Below, in pieces: positions 1 to 4,899 of a stretch of DNA of 6,345 nucleotides. The notes under the pieces were generated by a model. It was given only the letters and a program-made list of their open reading frames with translations, searched no databases and was not told where the DNA came from. Position 1 is the stretch's first letter; every line of letters starts with the position of its first letter. Source of the DNA: Labilithrix luteola (GTDB taxonomy: Bacteria > Myxococcota_A > Polyangia > Polyangiales > Polyangiaceae); contig JAMFST010001194.1 in NCBI GenBank assembly GCA_026225435.1, positions 1 through 6,345 on the forward strand. Direction: 5' to 3'. Both the position numbers and the translations under genes were made by a program.

Positions 1-170
1 GCTGCTCGACCGGCACGACGTACAGCGCCGAGAAGGGCAAGTGCTGCAGCGGCAGCATGGACTTCTGCTGCGATCCGGGGACGTACCTCTGTCTGAAGCA
101 GGTCAAGGGCAACCCCGGGATCTGCGCGCCGACCCAGGAAGCGTGCTCGCTTCTCCCGGGCCAGAAGTGA
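1..170 (+). CDS. Cysteine-rich protein, C-terminal fragment (5' end outside window)
   Basis: Only the last 55 codons are present, read in the frame starting at base 3 and ending with TGA at 168-170. Coding is supported by an open frame with G or C at almost every third codon position (51 of 55) and by a regular cysteine pattern. Numbered from the first full codon, cysteines fall at residues 1, 14, 15, 22, 23, 30, 41 and 48, giving CC-x6-CC-x6-C-x10-C-x6-C. The even count and the paired cysteines suggest a small disulfide-stabilised domain of an exported protein. The export signal, if any, lies upstream and cannot be seen. I do not recognise the family. The next gene starts 13 bases downstream on the same strand, so the two may be co-transcribed, although no functional link is evident. 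Confidence 0.7.
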   Translation, partial: CSTGTTYSAEKGKCCSGSMDFCCDPGTYLCLKQVKGNPGICAPTQEACSLLPGQK

Positions 171-183
171 GCCCTCCCGTCCC

Positions 184-879
184 GTGACCGAGGCCCCTGC
201 GTCCTCGCGCCCGCGCCGGTCCTTCTCTCCGTTCGATCCGCGGAGCGCCATCGGCCGGCTCGTCATCGCCTTGATCGTCGCGGCCGGCATCGCGGCCGGC
301 GTCCGCACCTTCTCCGAGAGCGCGGCGGTCATCGCCCTCTCCGGCTGGGACGCGGGCGGCCTCGCCTGGCTCTCGCTGGCCTGGTTCGTCACCGCGGACG
401 CCGACGCGATCGTCACCCGCGCGCGCGCCGGGGCGGAAGATCCTGGGCGCCGCGTCGCCTACCTGATCGTGATCCTCGGCTCGTTCGCCTCGCTGCTGGC
501 CGCGACGCTGCTCTCCCGCCACCTCAAGTCGATGGCCGCCGACGGCGAGCGCACCGTGCTCATCACCCTCTGCTTCGCGGCGGTGGCCATCGCCTGGCTC
601 CTGGCGCACACCGCCTTCACCCTCCGCTACGCGCACCTCTATTACCGCGAGGACAGCGAAGGGGTCGGCGGGGTCGAGTTCTCCGGCTCGCTCCCGCCGA
701 GCTACCTCGACTTCGCCTACTTCGCCTTCACCATCGGCATGTGCTTCCAGGTCTCCGACATGAGCGTGTCGAGCCCGCAGATCCGGCGCACGGTCCTCGC
801 GCACGCCATGATCAGCTTCGCCTTCAACTCGGTGTTGCTCGCCTTCGTGCTCAATCTCGTCTTCGGTGCCGTCGGCTAG
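184..879 (+). CDS. DUF1345 family integral membrane protein
   Basis: A 231-residue inner-membrane protein with about six predicted helices (roughly residues 22-41, 45-70, 91-111, 124-147, 172-192 and 205-229). It matches DUF1345 (Pfam PF07077) as I remember the family. Conserved-looking blocks are HTAFTLRYAHLYY at 142-154, GGVEF at 162-166, DFAYFAFTIGM at 176-186, QVSD at 189-192 and SFAFN at 211-215. The family's function is unknown, so none is assigned. The start is GTG at 184. It is the only start codon in this frame between the upstream in-frame stop near base 94 and the first helix, but no clear Shine-Dalgarno sequence precedes it; translation may depend on the gene ending 13 bases upstream. 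The basic N-terminus (RPRR) before helix 1 suggests a cytoplasmic N-terminus. The stop codon TAG overlaps the stop of the convergent hydrolase gene. Confidence 0.88.
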   Translation: MTEAPASSRPRRSFSPFDPRSAIGRLVIALIVAAGIAAGVRTFSESAAVIALSGWDAGGLAWLSLAWFVTADADAIVTRARAGAEDPGRRVAYLIVILGSFASLLAATLLSRHLKSMAADGERTVLITLCFAAVAIAWLLAHTAFTLRYAHLYYREDSEGVGGVEFSGSLPPSYLDFAYFAFTIGMCFQVSDMSVSSPQIRRTVLAHAMISFAFNSVLLAFVLNLVFGAVG

Positions 880-1748
880 CCACGCTTGGCCAGCTGGCGA
901 ACGAGGTCGGCGACGAAGTCCGGTCGCTCCTCGCCGGCCCAGTGGCCGCAGCGCTCGATGACGCCCCCCTCGGCCTTCGGCGCCACCGCCTGCACCGAGG
1001 TGAGCGTCAGCGGACCGAGGCACGACGCGCCGCCGAACGCGCGCACCGGGATGGTGAGCGGCGTCCTGGCGTGCGCCTCCACCTGCTTCGCGCTGACGAA
1101 GAAGTCCTGGTACACGGCCAGCCCCGCGCGCAGGGCGCCGACCTGGGTGATCGCCGCGACGTACTCGTCGAGATCGGCCGCACCGATGGCCGACGGATCG
1201 TAGGCGAAGTGCTCGAAGAACCAGCGCAGGTAGGGGCGCTCCTTGCCGGCGATGAGCAGCTCGGGGAGCTCGGGCACCGACTGGAAGCCCATGTGCCAGA
1301 GGAAGTTGCCGCCCGGCTGCGGCGCCATCGCCCCTTCCATGATCCCCACGCCGGGCAGCGCCATCTCGACGATGCCGAGCGCCGTGACCAGCTTGCGCGC
1401 GCTCGCCGCGAAGACGTAGCCGAACACCGCGCCCCAGTCGTGACCGATGACGGTGACGTCGCTCAGCCCCAGGTGGACCGCCAGCGCCTCGAGATCGCCA
1501 GCGATGCTCTGCGCGTCGTACCCGCTGGGCGGCTTGCCCGAGTAGCCGAAGCCGCGGATGTCCGGCGCGATGACGGTGAAGTCACCGGCCAGCCGGTCGA
1601 TCACATGACGCCACTCGTACCAGGTCTGCGGCCAGCCATGCAGCAGCATGACCGCCGGGCCGCCTGTCGCGTGACCGGCCTTGGCGTAGTGAAGCTTCAC
1701 GCCGTTGACCTGGACGGTGTGGTGCTCGATGGCATGCGGATTCGTCAT
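876..1748 (-). CDS. Alpha/beta-hydrolase, Cif-like epoxide hydrolase type
   Basis: A 290-residue alpha/beta-hydrolase, probably opening epoxides to diols. Visible parts in order: HGWP at 37-40 (oxyanion-hole loop), nucleophile elbow GHDWG with Asp104, Glu128 in IVEMALPG as likely charge-relay acid, a cap domain from about 135 to 225 with His152 (FLWH) and Tyr213 (AVYQ), and the catalytic His269 in CGHW. Asp rather than Ser at the elbow indicates an epoxide hydrolase or dehalogenase. HGWP and the His/Tyr pair favour epoxide hydrolase. No Asp occurs in the loop at 238-265 where many relatives keep their acid, which supports Glu128. There is no signal peptide, so it is probably cytoplasmic. The frame stays open upstream into the neighbouring gene, but the ATG at 1748 follows a strong GAAGGAG and fits the family's length. 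The gene lies 11 bases after the SnoaL-type gene, evidently in the same operon. A dehalogenase activity remains possible. Confidence 0.9.
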   Translation of the reverse strand: MTNPHAIEHHTVQVNGVKLHYAKAGHATGGPAVMLLHGWPQTWYEWRHVIDRLAGDFTVIAPDIRGFGYSGKPPSGYDAQSIAGDLEALAVHLGLSDVTVIGHDWGAVFGYVFAASARKLVTALGIVEMALPGVGIMEGAMAPQPGGNFLWHMGFQSVPELPELLIAGKERPYLRWFFEHFAYDPSAIGAADLDEYVAAITQVGALRAGLAVYQDFFVSAKQVEAHARTPLTIPVRAFGGASCLGPLTLTSVQAVAPKAEGGVIERCGHWAGEERPDFVADLVRQLAKRG

Positions 1749-1754
1749 GGGCGT

Positions 1755-1761
1755 CTCCTTC
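1755..1761 (-). promoter_or_regulatory. Shine-Dalgarno site fixing the hydrolase start
   Basis: On the minus strand GAAGGAG lies 6 bases before the ATG at 1748. Its first two bases (GA) are the last two bases of the TGA stop codon of the SnoaL-type gene (1762-1760), so termination and re-initiation of translation could be coupled. This site is the reason for preferring this ATG over in-frame starts inside the upstream gene. Confidence 0.8.
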
Positions 1762-2290
1762 AGGTTCCGAAGACGGCGGCCGCCGCCTCTTGCCAGGCGG
1801 GGTCCGACAGATCGATCAACGTGGGATTGCCGTCGCACCACTGGAAGCAGTGCTTCAGGTGCGAGATCTTCCAGTTGCCGCTGGCGTCGCGGCGGAACGA
1901 GTTCTCGTACCAGCCGTACTGCGTGTACTGCTCGCCGCCGTGGCGGTTGGGAAAGCGATGTCGGGAGACATGATAGAAGACTCCGCTCGCCTCGTCGCCG
2001 CGTAGCTCGATATGAAAGTTCGAGTACTGGTGCATCACCATCAGCCGCTCGAGGCAGGCGCTGGCGAAGCGGGCCCACACCTCGGGCGTGGTGATGGCCG
2101 GCGGCCGGCCGGTGAGGTCGAAGAAGTTCACCTCGAACGGGTCAGTGAGTGTGCCGGCGTACAGATCCCAGTCGTGCAGATCGAGCCCGCGCCCGAAGCG
2201 CAGCATCACGTCGCTGATCTGCTGGCGATCCCACATGATGCGGACCATCTCCTCCGTCGTGGGCGGCGTCTCCGTCATCGCGTGCTTCAT
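1760..2290 (-). CDS. NTF2-like / SnoaL-type (SnoaL_4) protein
   Basis: A 176-residue protein of the NTF2-like cone fold, close to the SnoaL-like domain family PF13577 as I recall it. Visible hallmarks are an N-terminal helix leading to ISDVMLRFGRGLDLHDWD (25-42), TLTDPFEVNF (47-56), MHQYSNFHIEL (86-96), then strands with YTQYGWYENSFRR (122-134) and GNWKISHLKH (138-147). Family members include enzymes, such as cyclases, isomerases and limonene-type epoxide hydrolases, and also binding proteins; the exact activity cannot be read here. Candidate pocket residues are Asp37, His87, His93 and Tyr128. No signal peptide is seen. The ATG at 2290 has GAAAGG directly against it, which is too close for a normal ribosome site. 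The ATG at codon 5 (2278) has AAGGA 11 bases upstream, so the true start may be there. First gene of an apparent operon with the hydrolase, and divergent from the aldehyde dehydrogenase. Confidence 0.87.
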   Translation of the reverse strand: MKHAMTETPPTTEEMVRIMWDRQQISDVMLRFGRGLDLHDWDLYAGTLTDPFEVNFFDLTGRPPAITTPEVWARFASACLERLMVMHQYSNFHIELRGDEASGVFYHVSRHRFPNRHGGEQYTQYGWYENSFRRDASGNWKISHLKHCFQWCDGNPTLIDLSDPAWQEAAAAVFGT

Positions 2291-2295
2291 CCTTT

Positions 2296-2324
2296 CGTAC
2301 GTACGCGTACGACGCGAGCGTCGT
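2296..2324. promoter_or_regulatory. Candidate operator: overlapping GTACG palindromes and a 7-base inverted repeat
   Basis: Three perfect symmetries overlap here: CGTACGTACG (2296-2305), CGTACGCGTACG (2300-2311), and ACGACGC-GA-GCGTCGT with 7-base arms (2309-2315 and 2318-2324). GTACG occurs three times in 15 bases. Short, staggered palindromes beside a divergent promoter are typical of operators of dimeric repressors such as TetR or MarR types, but no regulator gene is in the window, so the binding protein is unknown. The site lies 5 to 34 bases before the minus-strand ATG, where a bound protein would block transcription of the SnoaL-hydrolase operon. Confidence 0.5.
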
Positions 2325-2327
2325 CAA
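2298..2327 (-). promoter_or_regulatory. Possible sigma-70-like promoter for the SnoaL-hydrolase operon
   Basis: On the minus strand TTGACG (2327-2322) is a good -35 match. The -10 position is weak: TACGTA at 2303-2298 with an 18-base spacer. The palindromes fill the spacer and -10 region. If this promoter is real, transcription would begin almost at the ATG at 2290, giving a leaderless or very short leader and making the internal ATG at 2278 worth considering. Confidence 0.25.
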
Positions 2328-2383
2328 TTCGCAAAAGGCATTTCGGTTACGACGCATTGCGCCGAATCCGAAAATCGGCTGGC

Positions 2384-2412
2384 TTGAAGGCAACGCGTCA
2401 CGGGCCTACCTT
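2384..2412 (+). promoter_or_regulatory. Possible promoter for the aldehyde dehydrogenase gene
   Basis: TTGAAG (2384-2389), a 17-base spacer and TACCTT (2407-2412) form a partial sigma-70-like match. It would start the transcript near 2419, just ahead of the ribosome site at 2428. The hexamers match consensus at only four and three positions, so this is a weak call based mainly on placement. Confidence 0.25.
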
Positions 2413-2427
2413 TCACGGCTCGAAGAA

Positions 2428-2433
2428 AGAAGG
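2428..2433 (+). promoter_or_regulatory. Shine-Dalgarno site of the aldehyde dehydrogenase gene
   Basis: AGAAGG sits 8 bases before the ATG at 2442, at normal spacing. It supports this start codon, which is also where family similarity begins (LFIGGQW at residues 8-14). Confidence 0.7.
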
Positions 2434-2441
2434 CATCCACC

Positions 2442-3887
2442 ATGGCTCTCACGTACGACAAGCTCTTCATCGGCGGACAATGGGTCGCGCCGAGCACCAG
2501 CGCGAAGATCGAGGTCACCTCGGCCAGCACCGGGGAGATCATCGGCTCGGTCCCCGACTGCAAGAACGCCGACATCGACGCGGCCGTCGCCGCAGCGCGC
2601 AAGACCTTCGACGATCCCACCGGCTGGTCCAGCTGGGAGCCCAAGCGCCGCGCCGCCGCCATGGAGAGCCTGGCCAAGCAGCTCGAGTCGCGTGCGGACG
2701 AGATGGCCAAGCGGGTCAGCATGCAGAACGGCATGCCCATCAGCATCGCCAAGCAGCTCGAAGGCGGCTTCCCCGTCGTCGTGCTCCGCTACTTCGCCAA
2801 GCTGACCGAGAGCTTCGACTTCGAGAGCGAGCGGCCGCACCTCCTCGGTGGCACCACCATCGTGCGCAAGGAGCCGCTCGGCGTGGTCGGCGCCATCGCC
2901 CCCTGGAACTACCCGCAGACGCTCGCCTCGTTCAAGCACGCGGCGGCCATGGCGGCCGGTTGCACCATCGTCCTCAAGCCGTCGCCGGAGACGGTGCTCG
3001 ACGCGTACCTCTTCGCCGAAGCGGTCATGGAATCGGACATCCCGGCGGGCGTCATCAACATCGTCCCGGGCGGGCGTGAGGCCGGCGCGTATCTCGTCTC
3101 GCACCCCAAGGTGGACAAGGTCGCCTTCACCGGTTCGACCGCGGCAGGGAGGCTCATCGCCGAGACCTGCGGCAAGCTGCTTCGCCCGGTGACCCTCGAG
3201 CTGGGCGGCAAGTCGGCGGCCATCATCCTCGACGACGCCAAGCTCGACTTCGCCAAGATGGGGCAGGACTTCTTCGCCGCGACGCTCGTGAACAACGGGC
3301 AGACTTGCTACCTCGGCACCCGCGTCCTCGCGCCCAGGTCTCGTTACAAGGAGATCGTCGACGCCGTCGCCGGCTTCGCCTCGTCGCTGCCGGTCGGTGA
3401 CTCGCTCGACCCGACCACGCTCATCGGCCCGATGGCCTCGCGCACGCACCGCGAGCGCGTCGAGGGCTACATCGCCAAGGGGACCGCGGAAGGCGCGCGC
3501 CTCGTCGTCGGCGGCGGCCGCCCGAGCAAGATGACCCACGGCTGGTTCGTCGAGCCGACCGTCTTCGCCGACGTCGACAACCAGTCGACCATCGCCCAGC
3601 AGGAGATCTTCGGGCCGGTCCTGTCGATCATCCCGTACACCGACGAGAACGACGCCATCCGCATCGCCAACGAGTCCGACTTCGGCCTCGGCGGCTCGGT
3701 GTGGACCGACGACGCCGCCCGCGGTCGCGCCGTCGCCCGCCGCGTGCGCACCGGCACCATCGGCATCAACCGCTACATGCCGGATCCGGGCGCGCCCTTC
3801 GGCGGCGTGAAGGCCAGCGGCATCGGCCGCGAGCTCGGCCCCGACGCGATGAACCCGTACCTCGCCGTGAAGACCATCTACGCCTGA
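2442..3887 (+). CDS. NAD(P)-dependent aldehyde dehydrogenase
   Basis: A 481-residue, full-length member of the aldehyde dehydrogenase superfamily, oxidising an aldehyde to its carboxylic acid with NAD(P). All key elements are intact: PWNYP with the oxyanion Asn156; IVLKP with Lys179 contacting the cofactor; FTGST at 229-233 at the nucleotide-binding turn; ELGGKS with general base Glu253; GQTC with nucleophile Cys289; and EIFGPV with cofactor-binding Glu388. C-terminal PFGGVKASGIGRE (452-464) is typical. It is probably soluble and cytoplasmic, since no signal peptide is visible. General resemblance is to the betaine/geranial aldehyde dehydrogenase-like group, but the substrate cannot be read from sequence. 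It is transcribed divergently from the SnoaL-hydrolase pair across a shared control region, which suggests a role in the same breakdown or detoxification route. It ends 13 bases before the convergent barrel gene, with no room for a separate terminator. Confidence 0.95.
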   Translation: MALTYDKLFIGGQWVAPSTSAKIEVTSASTGEIIGSVPDCKNADIDAAVAAARKTFDDPTGWSSWEPKRRAAAMESLAKQLESRADEMAKRVSMQNGMPISIAKQLEGGFPVVVLRYFAKLTESFDFESERPHLLGGTTIVRKEPLGVVGAIAPWNYPQTLASFKHAAAMAAGCTIVLKPSPETVLDAYLFAEAVMESDIPAGVINIVPGGREAGAYLVSHPKVDKVAFTGSTAAGRLIAETCGKLLRPVTLELGGKSAAIILDDAKLDFAKMGQDFFAATLVNNGQTCYLGTRVLAPRSRYKEIVDAVAGFASSLPVGDSLDPTTLIGPMASRTHRERVEGYIAKGTAEGARLVVGGGRPSKMTHGWFVEPTVFADVDNQSTIAQQEIFGPVLSIIPYTDENDAIRIANESDFGLGGSVWTDDAARGRAVARRVRTGTIGINRYMPDPGAPFGGVKASGIGRELGPDAMNPYLAVKTIYA

Positions 3888-3900
3888 CGGCGCAGCGGTT

Positions 3901-4899
3901 CTATTTCCCGAAGTCGAACATCTCGACGCTGGCCAGCGCGCGCCACTGCGGCGTGCCGAAGTAAGCGTCGAGACCCGCGCCCATGCCGAGCTTGAAGCGG
4001 AGCTGGGCGCTGTCGGGGCGGCCGTGCAGCCCCTCGACGCGCGCCGAGAGGAGCCCTTCGAGCCCGGTCGTCTCCTTGCCGAAGAAGGCGTTGAAGGCGG
4101 TCTCGCCGTACAGCTCCGGGCCGACGATCACCGTCTCGACGCCGTTGCTGGTGCCGAGCGCAGGCACCGGGAGCTTGATGCCGCCGGCGATGCCGTAGAG
4201 CAGCTCGCTGCCGTGCGGGCTCCCCGGCGTGTAGTCGTTCTGGATCGGCCGGATGTGCACACCGAGGTGGCCAGCGTAGGTGAAGCGGCCGCGGTCGCCG
4301 GCGAAGAGCACGCGCGCCATGCCGCGGTAGGTGTCGTCGGAGAAGTAGTCGTCGCGCGAGCCGGTCGGGATGAAGAGCTGCGCGCCGAGCCCCAGGCGAA
4401 AGGCGCTGTCGGCCTCGCCGAGGAGCCGCGCCTCGAAGCCCACGCGCGAGTCCGAGAACGTGTCGGGGCCGGTGCCCGGATCGATCGAGGGCGCGGTGAA
4501 GTGATACGCGCCGACAGTGGCGCTACGCCCCTCGACGACGAAGAGGCGATCGAGCTGGAACGAGAGACGGAACCGTCCATAGGTCACGCCGGCGGCGAGG
4601 AGCGCGGAGGCCTCGCTGGAGACGACCGGGACGCGCTGCGAACCGTCGCTGGTGGCCACGCGCAGCGGCTGGTTCGCGTAGTCCCCGGTGATGGAGATGA
4701 CGCCACCGAGCGCGCCGTGCATGTCGAGCGCGTCCATCACGAACCACCCCGCGCCGGGCGCCGAGGTGTACAGCCGCTCCACGCCGAAGCCGACAGCCTC
4801 CTTCGCCGTCGCCTGTGCGCGCGCTCTCCCCGACGCCGCGAGGCACGCCGCCGCGAAGGCCGTCGCCGCGGCGAGCCGGGCGAACCTAGAACTCCGCAT
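3901..4899 (-). CDS. Outer-membrane beta-barrel protein, OmpA-barrel-like, without OmpA domain
   Basis: A 332-residue exported protein. The N-terminus has basic residues, a hydrophobic Ala/Leu core (8-22) and an Ala-rich cleavage region (ARA at 26-28, AQA at 28-30), a classical signal peptide. The rest alternates polar and hydrophobic residues as in barrel strands. Recognisable blocks are GAQLFIPTGSRDDYFSD (172-188), GHLGVHIRP (210-218), VGPELYGETAFN (259-270) and GMGAGLDAYFGTPQWRALASVE (305-326). These resemble the N-terminal barrel of myxobacterial OmpA-family proteins as I remember them. Those usually continue into repeats and a peptidoglycan-binding OmpA domain, whereas this one stops right after the last barrel-like strand (TAG at 3903-3901). 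Its role is unknown, perhaps a pore or structural barrel. The ATG lies inside the end of the porin gene (14-base overlap) and is preceded by GGGAGG, so translation is probably coupled to the porin. Confidence 0.82.
   Translation of the reverse strand: MRSSRFARLAAATAFAAACLAASGRARAQATAKEAVGFGVERLYTSAPGAGWFVMDALDMHGALGGVISITGDYANQPLRVATSDGSQRVPVVSSEASALLAAGVTYGRFRLSFQLDRLFVVEGRSATVGAYHFTAPSIDPGTGPDTFSDSRVGFEARLLGEADSAFRLGLGAQLFIPTGSRDDYFSDDTYRGMARVLFAGDRGRFTYAGHLGVHIRPIQNDYTPGSPHGSELLYGIAGGIKLPVPALGTSNGVETVIVGPELYGETAFNAFFGKETTGLEGLLSARVEGLHGRPDSAQLRFKLGMGAGLDAYFGTPQWRALASVEMFDFGK

Larger units (their letters stand above)
2291..2441. promoter_or_regulatory. Divergent control region between SnoaL-type operon and aldehyde dehydrogenase gene
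   Basis: This 151-base stretch is the only real intergenic region in the window and is visibly less GC-rich than its surroundings, with runs such as CAATTCGCAAAAGGCATTTC at 2325-2344. It must hold the promoters for both directions. Palindromes cluster at 2296-2324 beside the minus-strand start. A weaker inverted repeat, GCCGA (2361-2365) with TCGGC (2375-2379), lies near the middle. No open frame or RNA gene is seen in it. Confidence 0.75.

Noticed and set aside
876..1748. Haloalkane or fluoroacetate dehalogenase as the hydrolase's identity
   Set aside because: The Asp nucleophile allows it, but HGWP rather than HGNP, together with the His152/Tyr213 pair, fits an epoxide hydrolase better. 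Not excluded without an assay.
741..1973. A 410-codon open frame on the plus strand opposite the hydrolase
   Set aside because: It runs through the ends of three well-supported genes, is Arg/Ala/His-rich without any domain, and lacks a ribosome site. It is the antisense shadow of the hydrolase.
1749..2078. N-terminal extension of the hydrolase frame by 110 residues
   Set aside because: The extension is Arg-rich, unlike any hydrolase N-terminus, and overlaps the SnoaL-type gene in another frame. The ATG at 1748 has a strong ribosome site.
2361..2379. Inverted repeat GCCGA-N9-TCGGC as a terminator or second operator
   Set aside because: Arms are only 5 bases, the loop is long and no T-run follows. 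It is noted in the control region but too weak to call separately.
2406..3539. A 377-codon open frame on the minus strand opposite the aldehyde dehydrogenase
   Set aside because: The plus strand has every catalytic residue of an aldehyde dehydrogenase; the antisense product is Arg/Gly/Asp-rich with no recognisable domain.
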